Positions 24,819 to 32,237 of a DNA stretch of 34,406 nucleotides are shown one piece after another (the stretch's first letter is position 1; the number at the start of each line of letters is the position of its first letter). The stretch spans positions 1 to 34,406 of the forward strand of contig DAOTTX010000394.1 in NCBI GenBank assembly GCA_034437515.1. The letters are read 5' to 3'. The translations under genes and the position numbers were made by a program. The stretch is from DAOTTX01 sp034437515. Lineage in GTDB: Bacteria > Chloroflexota > Anaerolineae > Aggregatilineales > Phototrophicaceae. The notes under the pieces are model-generated. The model had not been told where the DNA came from and made no database searches. It was given only the letters and a program-made list of their open reading frames with translations.

Positions 24819-25853
24819 TTACAGCCGGATCACGCTGCCGCAGTATTCACATTCGACTTGCATCTGCCCGGCGGTGATCATCGGCACGGTCGCACCGCAG
24901 ACATGACACTGGGTCGGCGCATTTTGCAGCTTTTCGATTAGTTCCGGGTCCGCAGGGATGGCACGTTCGTCATCGACCTCGCCGGTCGCCATACGGTTGA
25001 TCTGCTTGAGCCAGAAGTCGTTATCTGCTGACCCTTTGAGTTCGATCGTCAACGTGCTGTGCGGCCCCTCACGCATGGTGAAGTACAGCATGTCTCGCCC
25101 GCCAAAAAATCCCTTATTCTCAGAATCGACCTTTTCGATCTGGTGCAGCGGCACATCGAGTTCAAGTTCTTGCACGTCCTTACCGCCGAAAAACCCGAAC
25201 CGCTTGCCGACCTTTTCCTTTTGCTCGAAGACCAATCGCTGATCGGTCAAAAACAGGATGCCATCCGGGTCTTCTTTTTTGTTGCCGGACTGCGCCCATT
25301 CCGCTTCTGCAGCGAGGAACACCGACTCGCCCGCCAAAAATTCAAATGAGGCCTCGTCTTTCATATCACAGACCCACTTGATCTGACTGAGTTGGCGTTC
25401 GGTGTCGTCCGTGTCAGATTTTAACGTCTCGTACATCCCTCGCAGGCGTCTCGATGCCGCATCGACTCGCGCTTCCAGGCGGTCAACCACACCTTCGATA
25501 CGATCAACTATACCTTCCAGCCGTTCCTCATCGTCCTCGACACGCTCACCCCGCTCGACCATGGTCTCGGCTTCATCTACGTCCTCGCGCAGTTCTTCGA
25601 CCTCACGGTCAATCGCACGCTGCACGCGCCGGCGAATGTCTGACCAGTGTTCTTGCAACACATCGGCCTTATTTTCCAGGTAAGAACGAAACGCATAGCC
25701 CCGGCCGCGTACTTCCTCGATTTCGCCGGGCAAGGTTTTGACCTTTGAGGCCAGTTGATCCACCTCACGGGAGACGGACTGCATGGATGCTTCGTCAATC
25801 AGCCGCTCAAACTGACGTTTTAGTGAACTGAACTTGCTACTTGCTTCGCTCAT
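24819..25853 (-). CDS. Coiled-coil / PH-like / zinc-ribbon protein of unknown function
   Basis: A 344-aa protein with an unusual domain order. Residues about 5-150 are a long, charged coiled coil (EVEELREDVDEAETMVERGE and similar). Residues about 165-290 look like a bacterial PH- or GRAM-like beta domain: AAEAEWAQSG, ILFLTDQRLVFEQKE, LDVPLHQIEKVDS, TLTIELKGSADNDFWL. The end is a zinc ribbon with C316, C319, C335 and C338 (CHVCG and CEYCG). I see no signal peptide or membrane helix. It follows prfB by six bases, so it is in that operon. I do not know its function; membrane or protein binding through the PH-like part is a guess. Confidence 0.78.
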   Translation of the reverse strand: MSEASSKFSSLKRQFERLIDEASMQSVSREVDQLASKVKTLPGEIEEVRGRGYAFRSYLENKADVLQEHWSDIRRRVQRAIDREVEELREDVDEAETMVERGERVEDDEERLEGIVDRIEGVVDRLEARVDAASRRLRGMYETLKSDTDDTERQLSQIKWVCDMKDEASFEFLAGESVFLAAEAEWAQSGNKKEDPDGILFLTDQRLVFEQKEKVGKRFGFFGGKDVQELELDVPLHQIEKVDSENKGFFGGRDMLYFTMREGPHSTLTIELKGSADNDFWLKQINRMATGEVDDERAIPADPELIEKLQNAPTQCHVCGATVPMITAGQMQVECEYCGSVIRL

Positions 25854-25859
25854 GATATT

Positions 25860-26957
25860 TCATCCTTGTGTTGTTTCGTGATCGATTTTAGCACGCAGAT
25901 AAGACTCCATAAACGGGTTCAAACGCCCGTCGAGCACTGCGCTGGTATTACCGTCTTCATAGTTGGTGCGATGATCTTTCACCATCTGATAGGGATGCAA
26001 CACGTAGGATCGGATTTGATTACCCCATCCAGCATCAACATTTTCCCCTTTGAGCGCCGCCATTTCCGCCTCTTGCTTGCTTCGTTCCATCTCGAACAAC
26101 CGCGCTTTGAGGATTTGCATCGCCCGCTCGCGGTTCTGCGCCTGGCTACGCTGGTTCTGACATTGGACGACCACCCCTGTTGGGATGTGCGTCATACGCA
26201 CGGCGGTGTCATTCTTCTGGACGTGCTGTCCACCAGCACCGCTGGCACGGTACGTGTCCACACGGATGTCACTCTCGTTGATCTCAATGTCAATGTCTTC
26301 TTGAATATCAGGCCACAACTCAATTTTCGCAAACGACGTATGGCGGCGGCTGGCGGAGTCAAACGGGCTGAGGCGCACCAGACGATGGACACCCTGTTCG
26401 CTGCGTAGATAACCATAGGCATAGCTGCCACTGATGTTCATCGTCACGCTTTTGATGCCGGCTTCGTCACCTTCGCTGCGATCAATCACATCGACCTTGT
26501 AGCCGCCCTGCTCCGCCCAGCGGATGTACATCCGCTCTAACATCTCCGCCCAATCCTGGGAATCGGTGCCACCCGCCCCAGCATGGATAGCGAAGATCAC
26601 ATCTTCATCATCGTAAGGACCGGAAAGCATCGCCTGGAAGGACATCTTTTCAACCACCTGATCCAACTGATCGGCCTCGTCGCCCAGTTCAGCGGCGAGG
26701 TCATCATCCATCTGCGCGAGTTCGAGCGCATCGTTGATGCGATTGGCGACCTTGTACCAGGGTTCGATCTGCGATTTGAGTCGTGAGAGCTGCTGCATCG
26801 TTTTCTGGGCGATGTCCGTGTCATTCCAGAAATCGGTCTGCGCGGCCTGTGCTTCCAGTTGCTTGATTTTTTCAGACTTGGCCTCGATGTCTAATTTGTG
26901 CATCAAAGCGTCAATTTGATCTTTCATCGTCTCCAGACGATCCGTAAGTGCGCTCAT
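25860..26957 (-). CDS. prfB: Peptide chain release factor 2
   Basis: A 365-aa class I release factor that recognises UAA and UGA stop codons. The tripeptide anticodon-like SPF is present (RLSPFDSASRRH), as is the GGQ loop that triggers peptidyl-tRNA hydrolysis (RASGAGGQHVQKNDTAVR). The frame is continuous from the ATG: the codons where many bacteria have a +1 frameshift at an in-frame UGA read AAA-TTA-GAC here. The classical autoregulatory frameshift is therefore absent. GAGG lies about ten bases before the ATG. It lies downstream of ftsY and the methyltransferase, and upstream of the coiled-coil protein. Confidence 0.97.
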   Translation of the reverse strand: MSALTDRLETMKDQIDALMHKLDIEAKSEKIKQLEAQAAQTDFWNDTDIAQKTMQQLSRLKSQIEPWYKVANRINDALELAQMDDDLAAELGDEADQLDQVVEKMSFQAMLSGPYDDEDVIFAIHAGAGGTDSQDWAEMLERMYIRWAEQGGYKVDVIDRSEGDEAGIKSVTMNISGSYAYGYLRSEQGVHRLVRLSPFDSASRRHTSFAKIELWPDIQEDIDIEINESDIRVDTYRASGAGGQHVQKNDTAVRMTHIPTGVVVQCQNQRSQAQNRERAMQILKARLFEMERSKQEAEMAALKGENVDAGWGNQIRSYVLHPYQMVKDHRTNYEDGNTSAVLDGRLNPFMESYLRAKIDHETTQG

Positions 26958-27070
26958 AGGTCATACCTCATATAGATTATTCGTTTAGCGTGCCAGATTC
27001 GTTGCAGAAGCGTTGCAGCACTTCACAACATAGAGGTGGTTATTCATGTTTTCGGGGTTTCGAGGGACGG

Positions 27071-27892
27071 TCAGAGGTGGTTGTCGAGCAGGCGGCGCTG
27101 GCGTAGTGCCTCGTACATCAACACCGCGCCGGAAACAGACACGTTGAGCGAGTCGGCAAGCACACCCCTCATCGGGATGTGAATCTGCTGTTGGGCGTAG
27201 GATTGCCAATCCTCATCTAAACCGATGTCCTCTGTCCCCAGCACCAACGCGATACGTCCGGTCAGGTGGGCATCGTACAGGGTCATCGGCGCATCGACCA
27301 CAGCGGCGCAGACGGTGTAAGCCGCACGATCAAAGTAAGCACGCGCCTCATCAGAGGTCAGACCATAGAGATTGTTCAAAAAGCAAGCGCCGGTGCTGCT
27401 GCGGATGATGTTGGGATTCTCGATATCGAGCGCGGTATCCACCAGCACAACAGTTTTGATGCCGGCGGCGTCAGCGGTGCGTAGCAGTGCGCCGATATTG
27501 CCCGGTTTACGCAAACCGACCAGCACCAGCAGCGTGCCATCGACATCATGCGCCGTGAGGTCGTCCAGACCGGGCAGTGGTTTAGAATGCAACACCGCGA
27601 GTAACCCGTTAGGATTTTGTCGATAGCTGGCCTTTTGCATCAACGCGGCTGATACACTAAACACAACCGGCAACTGACCGACCAGCGCCCGATCATCATC
27701 ATCCGCGAGTGCCGGGCAGAACAGCGCATAATCGACCGTGTAGTCACAATCCAACGCACGCGCCAGATCACGACTGTATTCGATCACAAAGCGCCCTTCG
27801 CGCTCTCGCCCGCGTTTGTCACGCAGACGTTTGATCTGCTTGATGCGGCTGTTTTGAAAACTGCTGATCGGTTCAAAATCGTCGTTGGTCAT
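27071..27892 (-). CDS. SpoU/TrmH-family RNA 2'-O-methyltransferase
   Basis: A 273-aa SPOUT-class methyltransferase. The three family motifs are present: GLRKPGNIGALLRTADAAG, IALVLGTEDIGLDEDW and IPMRGVLADSLNVSVSGAVL with the trailing YEALRQR. The N-terminal SFQNSRIKQIKRLRDKRGRE is the usual substrate-binding opening of 23S rRNA methyltransferases of this group (RlmB/TsnR-like). It methylates a ribose of rRNA or tRNA with S-adenosylmethionine; the exact nucleotide cannot be told. Two bases separate its start from the ftsY stop. Its 113-bp downstream gap to prfB shows no clear terminator. Confidence 0.9.
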   Translation of the reverse strand: MTNDDFEPISSFQNSRIKQIKRLRDKRGREREGRFVIEYSRDLARALDCDYTVDYALFCPALADDDDRALVGQLPVVFSVSAALMQKASYRQNPNGLLAVLHSKPLPGLDDLTAHDVDGTLLVLVGLRKPGNIGALLRTADAAGIKTVVLVDTALDIENPNIIRSSTGACFLNNLYGLTSDEARAYFDRAAYTVCAAVVDAPMTLYDAHLTGRIALVLGTEDIGLDEDWQSYAQQQIHIPMRGVLADSLNVSVSGAVLMYEALRQRRLLDNHL

Positions 27893-27894
27893 CG

Positions 27895-28782
27895 TTAGTT
27901 TTCGTCGAATAAGCTCTTTACGAAGATCTCCGGGTTAAACAGGATTAGGTCATTTATCCCTTCGCCCAGACCTACATAATGCACCGGCAGTTCTAGCTCG
28001 TTGAACACGGCAAAGACCATCCCACCCTTCGCGCTGCTATCCAGCTTGGTGATGATGACACCGGTCACACCGATCATCTCTTTGAAACGCTTGGCCTGTT
28101 GCAGCGCATTTTGCCCGGTCGTGCCGTCCAACACCAGCCACACCTCATGCGGTGCTTCGGGCACCACTTTACCGGAAACCTGACTAATCTTGTGCAATTC
28201 CTCCATCAGATTGTAATTGGTATGCAAACGCCCGGCGGTGTCGATAAGGAGAATATCGTGTTTACGCGCCTTCGCCGCCTCGGTCGCATCGTAGACAATC
28301 GCTGCCGGGTCAGAGCCGGGCTTATTGGCGATCACCGGCACATTGGTGCGCTCACCCCACAGTTTAAGCTGGTCAATCGCCGCCGCCCGGAAGGTATCCC
28401 CCGCCGCTAGCATCACTTTACGTCCAGAGATGTTCAGACGGTGTGCCAGCTTGCCAATCGAGGTGGTCTTGCCGCTGCCATTGACGCCGACGATCAACAC
28501 AATTGAGAGTTCCCGTCCGCTGATGTCCGGTGTGGGCGGGAAGGACAGCAGTGCTTGCAGTTCCTCGCGCATCGCAGCCTGAAGCTCATCCGCTTTGGTG
28601 ATGCCACGCGCCTTGAGTTTTTCGATAATGCTAAGAGTGGTTTCCACACCGAGATCCGCCTGGATGAGAATCGCTTCGATGTCCTCCCAGGTGTCCTCGT
28701 CGATCTCGGTGTTACCGATCATGTTGGAAATACGCCCGAAGAACGACGAGCGCGTCTTTGAAAGTCCCTTGAAGAAGCCCAT
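27895..28782 (-). CDS. ftsY: Signal recognition particle receptor FtsY
   Basis: A 295-aa SRP GTPase that docks the SRP-ribosome complex at the membrane translocon. The NG core is complete: four-helix N domain (1-85), P-loop GVNGSGKT (99-106), GDTFRAAAIDQL (128-139), DTAGR (181-185), TKLDSSAKGG (245-254) and the C-terminal GLGEGINDLILF. The acidic A domain is missing, as in many short FtsY proteins; the opening MGFFKGLSKTRSSFFGRI is amphipathic and can serve as the membrane-targeting sequence. GGAGA lies a few bases before the ATG. It is the first gene of the minus-strand group that includes the methyltransferase and prfB. Confidence 0.97.
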   Translation of the reverse strand: MGFFKGLSKTRSSFFGRISNMIGNTEIDEDTWEDIEAILIQADLGVETTLSIIEKLKARGITKADELQAAMREELQALLSFPPTPDISGRELSIVLIVGVNGSGKTTSIGKLAHRLNISGRKVMLAAGDTFRAAAIDQLKLWGERTNVPVIANKPGSDPAAIVYDATEAAKARKHDILLIDTAGRLHTNYNLMEELHKISQVSGKVVPEAPHEVWLVLDGTTGQNALQQAKRFKEMIGVTGVIITKLDSSAKGGMVFAVFNELELPVHYVGLGEGINDLILFNPEIFVKSLFDEN

Positions 28783-28860
28783 ATTGTCTCCGCTTCTATA
28801 GAAATTTGAATATTCCGAGTATATAGAGTGCCCACCCGCAAAACAACCGTGATGATGCGT

Positions 28861-28884
28861 TATAATTAACGTGATAACACGTTG
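28861..28884 (+). promoter_or_regulatory. Candidate moaC promoter with overlapping palindromic operator
   Basis: A perfect -10 box TATAAT (28861-28866) is followed at once by the palindrome AACGTG-ATAA-CACGTT (28869-28884), which would cover the expected transcription start. No clear -35 is seen upstream. The layout is that of a promoter repressed by a dimeric regulator binding over the start point. It lies 17 bases before the moaC ATG. Confidence 0.45.
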
Positions 28885-28900
28885 TAGAGATCAAAACCTG

Positions 28901-29386
28901 ATGAACGACAAATTGACACATCTTGACGAAACCGGACGCGCTGACATGGTCGATGTCGGTGCCAAGCCGGAAAGCGAGCGAGTCGCGGTGGCTGAAGGCC
29001 GCGTGCGGATGCAACCGCAAACCCTCGAACGCATCCGTGAGGGGGCGCTCAAAAAAGGCGATGTGCTGACCGTCGCCCGCATCGCCGGGATTATGGCGGC
29101 AAAACGCACCGCCGAACTCATCCCACTGTGTCATCCCATTGCATTAAACAAGATCGGTGTCGAAATTGAGTTAGAACCGCCAGAAAACGCCGTTTACATC
29201 CGCGCCACCGCCCGCACAACCGGCAAAACCGGCGTGGAGATGGAAGCATTGACCGCCGTCAACGTCGCCGCGTTGACCATCTACGACATGGCGAAAGCGG
29301 TAGACCGAGCGATGCGCATCACCGATATTCGCTTGCTGGAAAAGCGCGGCGGCGTGCATGGCGACTACAAAGCAGAGGACGACTAA
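28901..29386 (+). CDS. moaC: Cyclic pyranopterin monophosphate synthase MoaC
   Basis: A 161-aa enzyme that, after MoaA, forms cyclic pyranopterin monophosphate from 3',8-cH2GTP in molybdenum cofactor synthesis. The family core is intact: LTHLDETGRADMVDVGAKPE near the start, PLCHPIALNKIGVEIEL, and TGVEMEALTAVNVAALTIYD followed by MAKAVDR, RLLEKRGGVHGDY. The ATG at 28901 gives the standard N-terminus; the in-frame GTG at 28871 would add ten residues and lies inside the palindrome. It is the first gene of moaC-moaDE. No moaA is in the window. Confidence 0.95.
   Translation: MNDKLTHLDETGRADMVDVGAKPESERVAVAEGRVRMQPQTLERIREGALKKGDVLTVARIAGIMAAKRTAELIPLCHPIALNKIGVEIELEPPENAVYIRATARTTGKTGVEMEALTAVNVAALTIYDMAKAVDRAMRITDIRLLEKRGGVHGDYKAEDD
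29375..29379 (+). promoter_or_regulatory. Ribosome binding site of moaD-moaE
   Basis: GAGGA inside the end of moaC, eight bases before the ATG at 29388. It supports that start over the upstream in-frame one at 29358. Confidence 0.6.
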
Positions 29387-29387
29387 C

Positions 29388-30116
29388 ATGCAGGTACGCA
29401 TTCGGCTTTTCGCCACCTTAAAAGACCTCGCCGGGCAGAACAACTTCATGCTCGACATCCCCGGCGACGAAACAACCGTCGGCAAGATACGCACAACCCT
29501 CGCGTCGAAGTTCCCTGAGATGCAGGCGAACGTCGCGGCAGCGATTGCCTCGGTGAACCAGGAATACGCATTCGACCAGGAAGCCGTAAGCGACGGCGAT
29601 GAGGTCGCGTTCTTCCCGCCGGTGAGCGGCGGCAGTGACCAACCGCCGGAGATCTTCCGGTTGCCGCACGCGCCGATCAGCCATGATGAACTGGTCGAGG
29701 CGATCACCACACCGGCGACGGGTGCGGTCTGCTTTTTCAGCGGCCTCGTGCGCGGCACGACGGACAAGGTCGGACATTTACCACAGACCGAACACCTCGA
29801 ATACGAAGCCTACGAACCAATGGCATTGGCAAAAATGCGACAGGTCGCCGGAGAAATCCGGTCACGGTGGCCTAAAGTGCAGGGGATCGCCATCGTACAG
29901 CGGCTCGGCAAGTTAAAAGTCGGGCAGAACACCGTGTTGATCGCATGTTCATCAGCGCACCGGGATGATGGCTGCTTCGAGGCTGCGCGTTATGGCATTG
30001 ACCGGCTCAAAGAGATCGTGCCGGTGTGGAAGAAAGAGGTCAGCCCGGCGGGCGAAGCATGGGTCGAGGGGGGATATACGCCCTCACCGGATGACCGCAC
30101 GGGCGGGGCATCCTAG
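29388..30116 (+). CDS. MoaD-MoaE fusion (molybdopterin synthase, MoaX-like)
   Basis: A 242-aa fusion of both subunits of molybdopterin synthase. Residues 1-82 are MoaD, a ubiquitin-like sulfur carrier ending in PPVSGG (G81-G82). Residues about 85-235 are MoaE, with LEYEAYEPMALAKM, SSAHRDDGCFEAARYGIDRL and VPVWKKEVSPAGEAWVEG. MoaD must expose a free C-terminal Gly-Gly to carry the thiocarboxylate, but here a Ser follows, so the chain is expected to be cut after G82, as reported for the fused MoaX of Mycobacterium tuberculosis. The start at 29388 lies one base after the moaC stop. The enzyme puts two sulfurs into cPMP to give molybdopterin. Confidence 0.93.
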   Translation: MQVRIRLFATLKDLAGQNNFMLDIPGDETTVGKIRTTLASKFPEMQANVAAAIASVNQEYAFDQEAVSDGDEVAFFPPVSGGSDQPPEIFRLPHAPISHDELVEAITTPATGAVCFFSGLVRGTTDKVGHLPQTEHLEYEAYEPMALAKMRQVAGEIRSRWPKVQGIAIVQRLGKLKVGQNTVLIACSSAHRDDGCFEAARYGIDRLKEIVPVWKKEVSPAGEAWVEGGYTPSPDDRTGGAS

Positions 30117-30188
30117 AAATCACTGTAAGACTGTGGTACAAAAATGCCATTCTTTAACTTAATTCCAACCACCATAAGGAGCAATTGA

Positions 30189-31430
30189 ATGTCCAGACGT
30201 GTCGTGGTGACCGGCCTGGGAATGGTGACTCCTGTCGGGAATAACGTCGAACAATCCTGGCAAGCAATTAAGGCCGGGCAGTCCGGCATCAGTAGGATTT
30301 CGCTCTATGATGCGAGCGATGATCTGGTTCAAATCGCCGCCGAAGTCAAAGACCTAGATCCATCCGAGTATGTTTCCAAAAAGGAACTGCGCCGGCACGA
30401 CCGCTACCAGATTTTCTGCTTCATCGCCGCAAAGCAGGCCATGCAGCAAGCCGGTCTTGAGATCACGGAAGCGATGCGTCCGCGTACTGGCGTCTTTGTC
30501 GGCTCATCCGTCGGCGGGGTGACCAGCTTTCGTGAGCAAGTGCTACTGGTCGAGCAAACCGGCGACTTACGCAAGGTCACGCCGTTCGGTATCCCTATGT
30601 TGATCGCCAATGGCGGTAGCAACATGGTCAGCATCGAGTTCGCCGCACATGGCCCCTCGTATACACCCACTTCGGCCTGTGCCACCGGTGCGGATTGCAT
30701 CGGTCATGCGTATGACATGATCCGGTTAGGCCGCGTGGATCAAGCCATCGCCGGGGCTGGTGATGCACCCATTATCCCTATTGGCATAGCTGCCTTTGAC
30801 CGTATCGGCGCGACCTCACGGCACAACGATGACCCCGCCAGAGCGATGCGTCCCTTTAGTAAAGACCGTGACGGACTGGTCTTCGCCGAAGGCGCAGGTG
30901 TGCTGGTGCTGGAAGAATACGAGAGCGCCCGTAAGCGCGGCGCGGACATTCTCGCGGAGATCGTCGGTTATGCGTCCACATCAGATGCCTATCACATCAC
31001 CGCACCGGAACCCGAAGGCACGGGCGCAAGTGACGCGATCCGCGAGGCGATGAAACTCGCAGAGGTCAACGCAGAGGACATCGACTACATCTGCGCACAC
31101 GGCACCGCCACCGGCCTGAATGACCCGATGGAGACCAAAGCGATCAAGCGGGTGTTGGGCAAACGTGCCTACAACATCCCGATGAGTTCCACTAAAAGCA
31201 TGACCGGGCATGGCATGGGCATGACCGCCGCGATTGAGGCCATTTTCTCGATTCTGGCGATCCGTGACAGCGTCGCGCCGCCGACGATGAACCTGCACGA
31301 CCCCGACCCCGAATGTGACCTCGACTACGTGCCGAACGAGGCGCGTGCTTGTCAGATCGACTGCACGATGAGCAACTCATTTGGCTTCGGTGGTCACAAC
31401 GCTTCTCTTATCTTCAAGCGAATGGATTAA
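30189..31430 (+). CDS. fabF: 3-oxoacyl-[acyl-carrier-protein] synthase II (FabF)
   Basis: A 413-aa beta-ketoacyl-ACP synthase that elongates fatty acids by condensing malonyl-ACP. The Cys-His-His triad is complete: C164 in TPTSACATGADCIG, H304 in CAHGTATGLND and H341 in SMTGHGMGMTAAIEAI. It has the FabF rather than FabH architecture. TAAGGAG (30175-30181) is well placed before the ATG. The rnc gene follows after a few bases, the conserved fabF-rnc order seen in many bacteria, but the acpP that usually precedes fabF is not here; moaDE is upstream instead, across a 72-bp gap that may hold a separate promoter. Confidence 0.96.
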   Translation: MSRRVVVTGLGMVTPVGNNVEQSWQAIKAGQSGISRISLYDASDDLVQIAAEVKDLDPSEYVSKKELRRHDRYQIFCFIAAKQAMQQAGLEITEAMRPRTGVFVGSSVGGVTSFREQVLLVEQTGDLRKVTPFGIPMLIANGGSNMVSIEFAAHGPSYTPTSACATGADCIGHAYDMIRLGRVDQAIAGAGDAPIIPIGIAAFDRIGATSRHNDDPARAMRPFSKDRDGLVFAEGAGVLVLEEYESARKRGADILAEIVGYASTSDAYHITAPEPEGTGASDAIREAMKLAEVNAEDIDYICAHGTATGLNDPMETKAIKRVLGKRAYNIPMSSTKSMTGHGMGMTAAIEAIFSILAIRDSVAPPTMNLHDPDPECDLDYVPNEARACQIDCTMSNSFGFGGHNASLIFKRMD

Positions 31431-31433
31431 TTT

Positions 31434-32237
31434 ATGGATATAGACGAATTTCAAGCTCGGATTCAGGTCAATTTCAAACAGCCGCAATTACTAGAGCAAG
31501 CCCTCACACACCGATCTTACGTCAACGAGCAAGTGGACGAGGAGGTCGATGATAACGAACGGTTAGAGTTCCTCGGCGATGCCATTCTCGATTACGTCAC
31601 CGCTGATCTGCTTTACAATCGCTTCCCGGAAATGCCCGAAGGCCAGATGACGCGCCTACGCGCCGCGCTCGTACGTACAGAGTCGTTGGCACAGTTCGCC
31701 ATCGAATGTGATCTCGGTGAGGCGTTGCGCATCGGCAAAGGGGAGGCCAACAGCGGCGGACGCTACCGCAACAACAACCTGTGCAGCGGCTTCGAGGCTG
31801 TGGTGGGGGCAATCTACCTCGACCAGGGTCTCGAAGCGGTCAAAGAATTCATCATCCCCCAGTTGACCGAGATGCAGGGCGAGGTGATGGATGAGGCGTT
31901 ACGCAAAGACCCGCGCAGCCAGTTTCAAGAGTGGGCGCAGGCCGAACACAGCGTCACGCCGAAATATCGCACGCTCGATTCGTCCGGCCCTGACCACGAC
32001 AAACGCTTTACCGTCGCGGTGAACTTACGCGGTGTCGAGATCGCCCAGGGCAAGGGACGCAGCAAGCGAGCCGGTGCCCAGTCCGCCGCCACCGCCGCGC
32101 TGGAACTACGGGACGCAGGCACCATTGTTGTGCCGCCCCCCCCGCCGGAACCAGAGCAGGAACCGGAACCGGAACCGATTCCGGAAGAAACCCCGGTGCA
32201 AGAAGCGCCACCGGCTACTGAAGATCAATCTCAATAA
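31434..32237 (+). CDS. rnc: Ribonuclease III with altered catalytic Asp and acidic-proline tail
   Basis: A 267-aa double-strand RNA endonuclease for rRNA and mRNA processing. The signature NERLEFLGDAILD (41-53) carries E45 and D49. The second catalytic segment reads LCSGFEAVVGAIYLD: E121 is kept, but the usual aspartate (D114 of E. coli) is S118. A double-stranded RNA-binding domain spans about 160-228 (DPRSQFQEWAQ to GRSKRAGAQSAATAAL). Beyond it is a ~38-residue Pro/Glu-rich tail (PPPPPEPEQEPEPEPIPEE), unusual for the family. Its last 23 bases overlap the end of the convergent membrane gene. Co-transcribed with fabF (3-base gap). Confidence 0.93.
   Translation: MDIDEFQARIQVNFKQPQLLEQALTHRSYVNEQVDEEVDDNERLEFLGDAILDYVTADLLYNRFPEMPEGQMTRLRAALVRTESLAQFAIECDLGEALRIGKGEANSGGRYRNNNLCSGFEAVVGAIYLDQGLEAVKEFIIPQLTEMQGEVMDEALRKDPRSQFQEWAQAEHSVTPKYRTLDSSGPDHDKRFTVAVNLRGVEIAQGKGRSKRAGAQSAATAALELRDAGTIVVPPPPPEPEQEPEPEPIPEETPVQEAPPATEDQSQ

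Noticed and set aside
26870..26957. Possible RF2 programmed frameshift
   Set aside because: The reading frame is continuous, with no in-frame UGA near codons 20-30.
28783..28900. Possible molybdenum-cofactor riboswitch ahead of moaC
   Set aside because: The leader between the -10 box and the ATG is only about 30 bases, too short for that riboswitch; the palindrome fits an operator better.
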